51,422 nt of DNA. It comes from Blautia sp. Its GTDB lineage: Bacteria > Bacillota > Clostridia > Lachnospirales > Lachnospiraceae. Shown here in pieces: positions 1 to 8,368 of this stretch; the first letter of the stretch is position 1, and each line of letters starts with the position of its first letter. The position numbers and the translations under genes are program-made. The stretch spans positions 1 to 51,422 of the forward strand of contig JAETNR010000038.1 in assembly GCA_021772055.1 (NCBI GenBank), read 5' to 3'. The notes under the pieces are model-generated. The model was not told the origin of the DNA. It saw only the letters and a list, made by a program, of their open reading frames with translations, and searched no databases.

Positions 1-1661
1 CCTGGATTATTCACGGCAGTATGAAAGTGCATGACATCTGCCGTAGTTGCACTTACAGCCACTGACAATACCTCACCCTGCCAGAAAATAGACTAAAAAA
101 GGGCAGACTACCCCTATGGCAAGTTCAAAAGGTCATCATGGTTTTTTCAAGGTTCATCATTAACTGTTACCCTTCCATCTGTAAATTCAGATTACGGATA
201 TTTTCCAGTGTTTCGTAGAACTCCTTCTTATAGGGACAGCTGCTGCACAGTTTGAAATATTTGTACCGTGCTGATCTTACCACCCTTGCGGCAATCTTTA
301 ACAGTTTTAAACGAATGGTATCGATACGCTGCTTTCTCATACTGGCAGCAAGAACCAGTCGCCTGAACCAATTGAATAAGTTGTATGCCAGCCCATGTAT
401 CAGCAGCCGGTTCGCATTTACCAGTTTGGAGGAACTGCTCACGGATGCAAAATCAAAACCACTTTTGCCTTCTTTGATGAAATTTTCCATCTTTCCTCTG
501 CCGCAATAAAACCGGAGTACCTGATAGGGTTCTAGTTCCAGAGTTGTTACAATAAAGGTATACAGGTGTATCATCTGTCCATAAGGCTTTTCGATTTTGA
601 ATACGACTCTGCGCGGATGGCTCCAGAATCCGGCCTGATACAGGAATTCGCCGTATTCTACAGCGTAATCCACCTGATTGTACTTTGTTGCACGGTACAA
701 AGCCTTGTTTTCCTCTTCGGCTAATTCCCGCAGCTTTGCGTTCTCTTTCAGACGGATGGCATATTTGCATTTCTGGTCTTCAAGGGCTTCATACAGATCT
801 GGGGATGCAAAGCCGCTGTCACCACGCAGATAAAGCGGCATATCCGGAAAATCATCATGGAATTCCTCCAGAAGGGACTTCATGAAAATGTCTGCTTCCC
901 TGCTGCAGTACATGGTGCCGTCACGAAGCTCTGCCTTGAGAAGATCGCCGGTCAGACCGTCGTAGCATAACAGCGGATGATAGCCGTGTGCCTGATAATG
1001 GTAGTTAAAACCTTCCCCTTCCTGATTCCCATAGGTATCAAGAAGTGTAGAATCAATATCGAAAAGCATGAATTCCGGTTTCTTTATGGAATAGATGACT
1101 TTACGGAGTTCGCGGGTGATCTGGTTCAACTGGTCCAGCGTATCTTCATCCATGCGGTTAAAAAAACGTGACAGGGTAGGCTGTGAAGCCAGGGCATCTT
1201 TATTTAAAATAGCTGTCATGACAGGTTCATTCGTCAGTTCATCTGCACAGTCATCCTCAAAGTAGGCACTGATGATCTGATAGATCACCTGCATCAGATT
1301 CGCATCATCCTTATGGATTCGGAGCCATGCAGTATCATTGGTTTTGAACATACGACTGATGAGCTTATCTGCTCTGATTTTAAACAGGAACTCTTTAAAC
1401 AGGAGAAGCCCTGAATCGGAGGAAAGATCGCCTCCATCAAAATTAATTTTAATTTGGGTATTGCTTTCCAAGCTTACGGTGTTTAAAATATCCATAGAGA
1501 GACCTTCTTTCTGAGGTATTTGTTTGGATTAGGCACCTAAATTTTACCACAGATAGAGGTCTTTTTCTATTCACTAAATAAGTGAAAAGCAATATTCAAT
1601 TAAAATACAGTAACTACGCGGATTTCAGCTATTAAAGCTGTTGTTCCGTGAATAATCCAGG
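1..1661 (-). mobile_element. IS1380-family insertion sequence, complete
   Basis: The element is bounded by perfect 16-bp terminal inverted repeats: CCTGGATTATTCACGG at 1-16 and its reverse complement at 1646-1661. It encodes one transposase on the minus strand. The length of about 1.66 kb fits the IS1380 family. The right end lies inside a sugar ABC permease gene whose 3' part continues at 1662. The left flank is outside the window, so the target duplication cannot be read. The window begins exactly at the first base of the element. Confidence 0.93.
167..1495 (-). CDS. IS1380-family transposase
   Basis: This 442-residue DDE transposase would cut and rejoin the ends of the surrounding element. 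The N-terminus has the IS1380 hallmark of a short region ending FDGGDLSSDSGLLLFKEF. Candidate acidic residues lie in FDIDST, in LRGDSGFA and in the YCGRGKMENFIKEGK segment, which matches the family's Y-R-E-K signature. The reading frame is uninterrupted and of normal length, so the element may be active. It starts at ATG with an AGAAGGTCTCTCT-type purine-rich upstream region and ends about 165 bp from the left repeat. It is the only gene in the element. Confidence 0.93.
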   Translation of the reverse strand: MDILNTVSLESNTQIKINFDGGDLSSDSGLLLFKEFLFKIRADKLISRMFKTNDTAWLRIHKDDANLMQVIYQIISAYFEDDCADELTNEPVMTAILNKDALASQPTLSRFFNRMDEDTLDQLNQITRELRKVIYSIKKPEFMLFDIDSTLLDTYGNQEGEGFNYHYQAHGYHPLLCYDGLTGDLLKAELRDGTMYCSREADIFMKSLLEEFHDDFPDMPLYLRGDSGFASPDLYEALEDQKCKYAIRLKENAKLRELAEEENKALYRATKYNQVDYAVEYGEFLYQAGFWSHPRRVVFKIEKPYGQMIHLYTFIVTTLELEPYQVLRFYCGRGKMENFIKEGKSGFDFASVSSSSKLVNANRLLIHGLAYNLFNWFRRLVLAASMRKQRIDTIRLKLLKIAARVVRSARYKYFKLCSSCPYKKEFYETLENIRNLNLQMEG

Positions 1662-1935
1662 TTTAAAACCGCTGATCATTATGATGACGATCCTCGGCAT
1701 CGGCAAGATATTTAACTCTGATTTCGGGCTGTTTTTTCAGGCAACAATGGATAGTTCCGCATTATATCCCGTTACGGATGTATTGGATACTTATGTATAC
1801 CGTGCCCTGAAAGTAACCGGAGATGTGGGAATGTCGTCAGCAGTCGGCTTCTATCAGTCCGTAGTAGGCTTTATTCTGGTACTGACAGCGAATACGATCA
1901 TAAGAAAAATTGATAAAGATAGTGCAATGTTTTAG
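1648..1935 (+). pseudogene. LplB-type sugar ABC permease, 3' fragment cut by IS1380
   Basis: About 90 C-terminal residues of a CUT1 permease of the LplB/YteP type remain. The segment LGIGKIFNSDFGLFFQ, the phrase DTYVYRALKVTGDVGMSSA and the ending NTIIRKIDKDSAMF are typical of the final membrane segments of this subunit, which is normally about 300 residues. The GTG codon that opens the frame lies inside the right terminal repeat of the element, so native sequence starts near 1662. The fragment lacks most membrane segments and should not function. It is followed 27 bp later by the partner permease gene. The binding protein and the 5' part of this gene presumably lie left of the window. Confidence 0.88.
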
Positions 1936-1962
1936 AAATAAACAGAAAGGATACGGAATGAT

Positions 1963-2844
1963 ATGAGTAAGAAAAGAAATCCCGGACTGATCGTAGTCCA
2001 TTTGGTGCTGATCCTTTTAGCTGTAATGTGCATTATTCCATTTGCAGCAGTAATATCGATTTCTCTGTCTGATGAAACGGAAATTGTAAAGCAGGGGTAT
2101 TCGCTGTTCCCGCGGGGATTTTCCCTGACAGCATACCAGTTTATTTTAAAGGCGCCTATGACGATCCTGAAATCCTATGGGGTGACCATTGCAGTCTGTG
2201 TTGTGGGAACCTTATTAAGCCTTCTGGTAATGTCCCTGTGTGCATATCCGCTTTCCAGACTTGATTTTAAATACCGTAATATTGTAAGCTTTATTATCTT
2301 TTTTACCATGCTGTTTAACGGAGGACTGGTACCGACTTATATTTGGGTTTCCAAATATCTGCATTTGGGAAATACGTTCTGGGTGTTGGTCCTGCCTGCA
2401 GTGGTATCCCCCTGGTACCTGCTTTTGATGCGCACTTTTTTCCAGAGCATTCCTTATGAAATTGTAGAATCCGCAACAGTGGATGGCGCTACAGAGTTCC
2501 AGGTATATGCAAAACTGATTCTCCCTCTGTCAAAACCGGCACTGGCAACCGTAGGATTGTTTACGCTTCTCGGATTCTGGAATGATTGGTTCCGGGGATT
2601 ATTATATATTGAGGATTCCAGCCTGGTAACTCTTCAATACATGCTGTATCGTATGATGGGAAATATTCAGGAACTCCAGAATGCAATGACAATGGGCCTG
2701 GTGAATGTGGATGTGGCAAACCTTCCCAATGAATCCGCCAGAATGGCAATGTGTGTGCTTGCAGCAGGGCCGATGATCTTTGTATTTCCGTTTTTCCAGA
2801 AGTATTTTGTAAAAGGGCTGACAGTAGGAAGCGTAAAAGGCTGA
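1963..2844 (+). CDS. LplC/YtcP-type carbohydrate ABC transporter permease
   Basis: This 293-residue inner-membrane permease is the second subunit of a CUT1 importer for an oligosaccharide or glycoside. An N-terminal membrane segment (about residues 12-33) is followed by about five more. The cytoplasmic EAA-type loop reads ESATVDGATEFQVYAKLILP and contacts the ATPase. The ending KYFVKGLTVGSVKG is the usual C-terminus of this subfamily. The gene is full length. Its partner upstream is destroyed by an insertion sequence, so the transporter is probably non-functional. The AAAGG upstream of the ATG is somewhat far (about 12 bases). The ATPase is normally a shared MsmK-like protein encoded elsewhere. 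Confidence 0.92.
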   Translation: MSKKRNPGLIVVHLVLILLAVMCIIPFAAVISISLSDETEIVKQGYSLFPRGFSLTAYQFILKAPMTILKSYGVTIAVCVVGTLLSLLVMSLCAYPLSRLDFKYRNIVSFIIFFTMLFNGGLVPTYIWVSKYLHLGNTFWVLVLPAVVSPWYLLLMRTFFQSIPYEIVESATVDGATEFQVYAKLILPLSKPALATVGLFTLLGFWNDWFRGLLYIEDSSLVTLQYMLYRMMGNIQELQNAMTMGLVNVDVANLPNESARMAMCVLAAGPMIFVFPFFQKYFVKGLTVGSVKG

Positions 2845-2870
2845 GACTTGTATAAAAAGGGGATAGAATA

Positions 2871-4808
2871 ATGAAGAATGATTTTTTTGCAGATATTGCG
2901 GCTTCGGGAATTCAAAATCTGCAGGCAGGGCTGAAAGAGCAGGAGCCGCAAAGGCTAAAAGAGATTACATTGGAATTTTCTGATAAAGATGCAGCATTTC
3001 AGGCGGCGAAAAAAATGGATACGAAAGAAGAACTGTACGAGGAACTGGAACGGCAGAAACAGTATTATGAGCCGTTTTTAAAAGAAATGGCGCCGCCCAT
3101 TGAAGAGCTGCGGATAAAAAAGACGCTGAAGGAATTTCAATGGCGTGTGGGAACGAAGAAAGATGCTGCAGATCTGATGGGAGTTCTGAAAGGGGAAGGG
3201 AATTGGGAACAAATCACCATCCCCCATTATGGGGAACCAAGAGGAGTGGCAGTAACTTATTATCGGACAGAATTTTACCTGGATGCCGGGGAAATTCGGG
3301 AAGGTTCTCTGTGGGCTGTGTTCCAGGGTGTAGATTATAAGGCACATGTGTTTGTAAACGGCTGCTATCTTGGTTCCCATGAGGGATTTTTTGCACCGTT
3401 TGAATTTGATTTTACCAGATGCGCCGCGGAAGGCCTCAATTCTCTGGCAGTGATGGTGGAAAATGATTATATCCATATGGGAAATGTCAGTGAATATAAT
3501 GGACTTAGATATACGGGAGATAAATTTTACGCAGCAACAGGCCTTGGGTATGATGAACCTGCGGAAGGATGGCATCATTGTCCGCCGGGAATGGGAATTT
3601 ATCAGAATGCCTGGATTGAAAAAAGAAGCAGGCTTTTCCTTCAGGATATTTTCGTGCGTCCGCTTCCTGATGTAGGAATGGCGGAATTGTGGCTGGAAGT
3701 ATATAGTTGTGACGTAGGCTTCCGGGATGTAGAAATACGGTTTTCTGTCTATGGACAAAATTTTGAGGAAACGGTTTTTGAAGAGAAACGTTATCTGCCG
3801 ATGACCTCGTTGGAAGTAGGCCGGGGAGATACCCTGACAGAAGCAAAGGTCAGGGCAGAAAAGCGGTATCAGGCAGGAATTCCCATGCAGGTGGAACGGG
3901 GAATCAATTATTTCCGCATTCCTTTTGAGATGGATCATGCAAGAAGATGGGAACCGGATACTCCCTGGCTGTATCAGTGCCAGGTAAAGCTTGTGGATGA
4001 AACAGGCAGCATCTGTGATACAGGAAAGCGGCAGTTTGGAATGCGTTCATTCCGGATGGATGAAGAGTCAGAGCCTAAGGGAAAGTTTTATTTAAATAAC
4101 CGTCAGATTCGTCTGCGCGGAGCCAATACCATGGGACATGAACAACAGTGCGTATTTCACGAAAACTGGGATCAGCTTCTCGAGGATATGCTTCTGGCAA
4201 AGGTATGTAATATGAATTTCCTTCGGCTTACTCAAAGACCGGTTCAGCCTCAGATTTATGACTACTGTGATAAGATCGGCCTGATGATCCAGACGGATCT
4301 TCCCATGTTTGCGGCACTCAGGAGAAACCAATTTGTGGAGGGCATCAAACAGGTTCAGGAGATGGAGCATCTGATACGTGCCCATCCATGCTGCATCATT
4401 GCCAGCTATATCAATGAACCCATGCCAAATGCGCATAATAAACCTCACAGGAATCTGGAAAGAAAGGAACTGGAGGGATTTTTCGAGGCTGCGGATATTG
4501 CCATTCGAATAATAAATCCGGACAGAGTAGTCAAACATGTTGACGGAGACTATGAACCGCCTACAAAGGGGTATCCGGATAATCACTGCTATCCCTGCTG
4601 GTATAACGGACACGGAATTGATATCGGAAAGCTACATAAAGGCTACTGGATGGATGTAAAAGAAGGCTGGCACTATGGCTGCGGAGAATTTGGCATCGAA
4701 GCGTTGGAAGATGTGGAAGTCATGCAGAAGTATTATCCGAAAGCCTGGCTGCCGGAAAAGGGGTTAACGCAAGCCAGCAGTATCAGGCAGATGCCATTTC
4801 CCTCATGA
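2871..4808 (+). CDS. GH2-family glycoside hydrolase, N-terminal part (frameshifted)
   Basis: These 645 residues form the sugar-binding, immunoglobulin-like and TIM-barrel parts of a glycoside hydrolase family 2 enzyme (beta-galactosidase/glucuronidase superfamily). The acid/base Glu is about E516 in SYINEPMPN and the nucleophile is about E606 in GCGEFGIEAL, so both catalytic residues are present. After PEKG the frame runs into 11 unrelated residues and a TGA. The -1 frame continues the family sequence as GVNASQQYQADAISLM and on into the next entry. The break lies in the A4G4 run at 4756-4763. No signal peptide is seen, so the enzyme acts in the cytoplasm on an imported glycoside. The native product would be about 1,007 residues. 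Confidence 0.87.
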   Translation: MKNDFFADIAASGIQNLQAGLKEQEPQRLKEITLEFSDKDAAFQAAKKMDTKEELYEELERQKQYYEPFLKEMAPPIEELRIKKTLKEFQWRVGTKKDAADLMGVLKGEGNWEQITIPHYGEPRGVAVTYYRTEFYLDAGEIREGSLWAVFQGVDYKAHVFVNGCYLGSHEGFFAPFEFDFTRCAAEGLNSLAVMVENDYIHMGNVSEYNGLRYTGDKFYAATGLGYDEPAEGWHHCPPGMGIYQNAWIEKRSRLFLQDIFVRPLPDVGMAELWLEVYSCDVGFRDVEIRFSVYGQNFEETVFEEKRYLPMTSLEVGRGDTLTEAKVRAEKRYQAGIPMQVERGINYFRIPFEMDHARRWEPDTPWLYQCQVKLVDETGSICDTGKRQFGMRSFRMDEESEPKGKFYLNNRQIRLRGANTMGHEQQCVFHENWDQLLEDMLLAKVCNMNFLRLTQRPVQPQIYDYCDKIGLMIQTDLPMFAALRRNQFVEGIKQVQEMEHLIRAHPCCIIASYINEPMPNAHNKPHRNLERKELEGFFEAADIAIRIINPDRVVKHVDGDYEPPTKGYPDNHCYPCWYNGHGIDIGKLHKGYWMDVKEGWHYGCGEFGIEALEDVEVMQKYYPKAWLPEKGLTQASSIRQMPFPS

Positions 4809-5893
4809 CCCAGGCGTTCCGCCGGGACAGACGGATGAATTCTTTTGCCTATCATTTGTTTATAGATGCATTTCCAAGCGGATGGATGAAGACGATTATG
4901 GATGTAGACCGGAACCCCAAGAAAGGTTTTTTTGCCTACAGGGATGCGCTGACCCCTTTAATGGTAAATCTGCGCAGCGACAGGCGCAGGGTTTATGAGG
5001 GCGAGGAAATCCCTGTGGAGGTGTGGATCTGCAATGATCATGATGAGGAGATTCAGGGAGCCATGCTGCACTATCAGATTTTGCATCATGGAAATGTCAT
5101 TGCAGCAGGGAAGAGAAAGGCATGCATTTCGGCATGCACCAGCGAATTTCAGGGATTTGTGCCCTTTAAAGCTCCAAAAGTGCAGGAACGTGATGTTTAT
5201 TCTATCCAGGCGGGATTGTTTGGAGCAGACGGACAGCTTTTCCATGAACATTCTCTGGATATGGAAGTTTTTCCGCAGATTGAAAAGAAACCGTTGAAGG
5301 TGTGTATTTTAGGCGAAAAGAATGCCCGGGTGGAAGCTGCCATGGGAGATATGGGGTGGACAGAAATCACGCTTAGAGAAGCAGGAAAAGGAGATCTGAT
5401 CCTGGTATTGTCCTATGACTGCTATAAAGAACAGGAAGAAATCTGCCTGGAAAAAGCGGAAAAGGGAGCAAAACTTCTCTTTCAGGAATTACAGGCAGGA
5501 GATTATGAGATCGGAAGCAGCATGATTCATATCCGGGACTGCGGAATGCTTCCTCTTCATTTTGTTTCCAGGGGAACGAACCATCCTCTTGTGAGGGACT
5601 TTTTACCGGAGGATCTTAAATACTGGTATGACCCTGAAGCCGGCTATATCACACCGCTTCTTGAACGTACCATAGAAGCTTCCGACTTTGAGGAAATTGT
5701 ATCCAGCGGCAATCAGGACAGCAGTGGAAACTGGCACAGGGTGGGCGCTTTGATGAAAATGAGGCCTCAAATGAAGAAAGGGCAGATTTATGTTAATGAA
5801 ATAAAGCTGTTTGGCAGAACCGGGACAAATCCCACAGCTGCAATGCTGCTGTCCCGTATAGCAGAAGAGCAGGAGTATTTTGGAGAGGAATAG
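4805..5893 (+). CDS. GH2-family glycoside hydrolase, C-terminal part (frameshifted)
   Basis: This 362-residue frame continues the GH2 enzyme that is broken just upstream. Family-like sequence begins before its ATG (near 4760), so the ATG is an internal Met and not a true start. It opens with the end of the barrel domain (SFAYHLFIDAFPSGWMKTIM) and continues into a beta-rich accessory domain and a C-terminal region of unclear fold. No ribosome site suited to independent translation is seen. It ends 3 bp before the oxidoreductase gene, which implies one transcript. It is best regarded as the second half of one pseudogene, unless the deletion is a sequencing error or ribosomes shift frame at the A4G4 run. 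Confidence 0.83.
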   Translation: MTQAFRRDRRMNSFAYHLFIDAFPSGWMKTIMDVDRNPKKGFFAYRDALTPLMVNLRSDRRRVYEGEEIPVEVWICNDHDEEIQGAMLHYQILHHGNVIAAGKRKACISACTSEFQGFVPFKAPKVQERDVYSIQAGLFGADGQLFHEHSLDMEVFPQIEKKPLKVCILGEKNARVEAAMGDMGWTEITLREAGKGDLILVLSYDCYKEQEEICLEKAEKGAKLLFQELQAGDYEIGSSMIHIRDCGMLPLHFVSRGTNHPLVRDFLPEDLKYWYDPEAGYITPLLERTIEASDFEEIVSSGNQDSSGNWHRVGALMKMRPQMKKGQIYVNEIKLFGRTGTNPTAAMLLSRIAEEQEYFGEE

Positions 5894-5896
5894 GAT

Positions 5897-7144
5897 ATGG
5901 TAAAAATTGCGTTAATCGGTGCAGGACAACGGGGATATTATGTATACAGTGAATATATCAGCAGGCATGCAAAAGAGGCGAAGCTCGTTGCCGTGGCAGA
6001 GCCGAATGCCGTAAGGCGTGAAGCTGCGGCTTTAAGGCATGGAATATCGCCCTCCATGCAGTTTGCAGATTGGAGAGAGCTTCTTGAACAAGACAAATTG
6101 GCAGACGCGGTTATTATCGCCACAAATGATGATATGCATTATAAAGTGATTGAAAAAGCGCTGGAAAAAGGATATCATATTCTTGTGGAAAAACCCATGA
6201 CCAATAAAGAATCAGAAATTATTGCCATGGAACAGCTGGCTGTGAAATATCCGGACAGGATTTTTGCAGTTGCCCATGTACTTCGTTATACGCCCTTTTT
6301 CCGGACCATCAAACAGCTTCTGGATGAAGGCGGAATCGGGGAACTGATATCCATTCAGCACAATGAGAATATAGGATATTACCATATGGCACATAGCTTT
6401 GTGAGAGGCAACTGGAGAGACAGTTCTGTTACCAGTCCTCTGATTCTGGCGAAGAGCTGTCATGATATGGACATTTTACTGTATCTTGCAGGAAGCCATT
6501 ATAAAAAGATCGCTTCCTTCGGTTCCCTGAAACATTTTTGCAGAGATAAGATGCCGGAGGATGCGAAGGAGAGATGCGTAGAATGCAAATGGCAGAATAG
6601 CTGCCCTTATTCTGCTCTTACAATTTATATGAGAGATCCAAAGGAATGGCCTGCAAATATCATTACGGAAGAACATACAAAAGAGGGTGTCCAAAAAGCG
6701 CTTGAGGAAACGGACTATGGAAGATGCGTATACCGGCACGATAATAATGTGGTGGATCATCAGGTGACCATTATGGAATTCACCAATGGGGTGACTGCAA
6801 CCTTCAATCTGAGCGGTTTTACACACAGTATTTCAAGAACCATTAAGCTCATGGGCAGCAAGGGTGAGATCCGCGGCGATATGGAGAGAAACCAGGTGGA
6901 GGTTTATCATTTTGGCAAGGAAGAGCCGGAGATGATCCGTACGGTACCAGGCCAGGAAGGGCATGTAGGCCATGGAGGCGGAGATGAAGGGCTTATGGAT
7001 GAATTTATAGCTGCACTTGAGGATGTCATGGACGGAAAGACTGCCAAGGAAATGAAAACATCAGTTCTGATTTCCACGGAAAGCCACAGGGCGGCATTTG
7101 CAGCAGAAAGAGCAAGGGTAGAAGGAAACGTAATTTTTCTATAA
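5897..7144 (+). CDS. Gfo/Idh/MocA-family oxidoreductase
   Basis: This 415-residue NAD(P)-dependent sugar or inositol dehydrogenase-like protein has an N-terminal Rossmann fold with GAGQRGYYVYSEY (about residues 8-20). It also has the family signature HILVEKPMT with the catalytic-type EKP Lys. The C-terminal alpha/beta domain is about residues 130-370. A cysteine-rich insert (CVECKWQNSCPYS) is seen in a subset of this family. It sits 3 bp after the GH2 gene and 18 bp before the regulator, so it belongs to the same operon. It probably oxidises or isomerises the sugar released by the GH2 enzyme; the substrate is unknown. The gene is intact in an otherwise damaged cassette. Confidence 0.92.
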   Translation: MVKIALIGAGQRGYYVYSEYISRHAKEAKLVAVAEPNAVRREAAALRHGISPSMQFADWRELLEQDKLADAVIIATNDDMHYKVIEKALEKGYHILVEKPMTNKESEIIAMEQLAVKYPDRIFAVAHVLRYTPFFRTIKQLLDEGGIGELISIQHNENIGYYHMAHSFVRGNWRDSSVTSPLILAKSCHDMDILLYLAGSHYKKIASFGSLKHFCRDKMPEDAKERCVECKWQNSCPYSALTIYMRDPKEWPANIITEEHTKEGVQKALEETDYGRCVYRHDNNVVDHQVTIMEFTNGVTATFNLSGFTHSISRTIKLMGSKGEIRGDMERNQVEVYHFGKEEPEMIRTVPGQEGHVGHGGGDEGLMDEFIAALEDVMDGKTAKEMKTSVLISTESHRAAFAAERARVEGNVIFL

Positions 7145-7162
7145 ATAGGAGGAACAGGGGAA

Positions 7163-8368
7163 ATGAAAGCCGAGGGGAGTTTTTTTAAAAGCATTTATTT
7201 CATGATCGTGATATTTGTTTGCATCGGCGTTGTTTTGCCCTGTGTTGCCATAGGCGGCATTGCAGCAGACCAGATAAAAAAGATCACCATGAACTACAGT
7301 AACAAGCATGTGGTGCAGATGGCAGATTCTGTAATGTCTCTTGCCGAGACGGGGGAGAGCCTTGCAATTGAGATTTACCAGGACAAAGACATTATTCCCC
7401 TTCTGTATAGCAGCGAAATATCGAGTAATGAAATCATGCGGGCAATGATTCGTCTCAGAACCTATTCAAGAAGCAATTCAGAAATTGAGAGTATCTACAT
7501 ATATAACCGTGCCAGTGACTATGTTTATTCTACATTGTCCGAGGGCAGAAGCAAAAGAAGTGATTTCTTTGATACAGAATTGAACAGCTTTTTGCAGGGA
7601 CAGCTGGAATGGGGGAGACTTGCTCCCATTCCAAGGACCCTGAACGGAACAAATGTGTATACGTTTGTTTATCATGAAGGAATCAATATATTGACGGGAC
7701 AGTATGATAATGTTGTAATCGTTAACATTAATCAAAAGACCCTGGATGTTCTTTTGACAAAGAAAGGAAAGGAAAACCTGGAAGAGGCCTTTGTCATATC
7801 CTCAGAAGGCTGTCTGATGTCAAATTATAAGAACATGAATCTGTATACAGATATGTCCGATCAGCCTTTTATACAGGAAGTCCTTGAGGCGTCCAATGAG
7901 GAAGGCAGGATGATTATAAAAAGCGGCCGGGAAGAATACCTGATGTGTTACCAAAAGATGGAAGAGCTGGGCGGATGGATTTTTATTGACATGATATATT
8001 ACTCCTCATTAAAGCAGCCCATCATCAATATTATTTTCTGGTGTATCGGAGTTGTAATTGTATGTAGTATATTCCTCAATTTATTTGCGTACAGGATTTC
8101 CAGAAGGGTGTACAGGCCGATCGCAAGTATGGAGAGCAAATTCCTGGAATTAAAGGATGCCTACCAGAAAAGCGGTTTTGTAATGAAAAATGCCGTTTTT
8201 CAAAATTTTCTCTACAAAACGGAGCAGGTGGAGCGGAAGCAAATAGAGGAAATTATTGAAAAGTACCATTTAAATATGATTATAGAAAGCAGTACGAAGC
8301 TGATCAGCATTAAGATGAAAGAGGACGGGGGATGGAGAGAAAAATTTGTAAGGATGACGATGAACTGA
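7163..8368 (+). CDS. Membrane cache-domain AraC regulator, N-terminal part (frameshifted)
   Basis: This 401-residue frame carries the sensor half of a membrane-bound AraC-type regulator. Membrane segment 1 lies at about residues 12-34, followed by an extracytoplasmic cache-like domain and membrane segment 2 at about 290-312. A linker (YRPIASMESKFLELKDAY) leads toward the DNA-binding part. After MKEDG the frame drifts and stops. The matching downstream portion is in another frame from 8332. A one-base loss in the G5 run at 8327-8331 or the A5 run at 8340-8344 explains this. Such regulators (about 730-770 residues) usually control adjacent LplABC-type transporter operons. As read, the sensor is separated from its helix-turn-helix. 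Confidence 0.85.
   Translation: MKAEGSFFKSIYFMIVIFVCIGVVLPCVAIGGIAADQIKKITMNYSNKHVVQMADSVMSLAETGESLAIEIYQDKDIIPLLYSSEISSNEIMRAMIRLRTYSRSNSEIESIYIYNRASDYVYSTLSEGRSKRSDFFDTELNSFLQGQLEWGRLAPIPRTLNGTNVYTFVYHEGINILTGQYDNVVIVNINQKTLDVLLTKKGKENLEEAFVISSEGCLMSNYKNMNLYTDMSDQPFIQEVLEASNEEGRMIIKSGREEYLMCYQKMEELGGWIFIDMIYYSSLKQPIINIIFWCIGVVIVCSIFLNLFAYRISRRVYRPIASMESKFLELKDAYQKSGFVMKNAVFQNFLYKTEQVERKQIEEIIEKYHLNMIIESSTKLISIKMKEDGGWREKFVRMTMN

Noticed and set aside
3078..3938. A 286-codon open frame antisense to the GH2 gene
   Set aside because: The GH2 reading frame is strongly supported, and the antisense product has random-looking composition.
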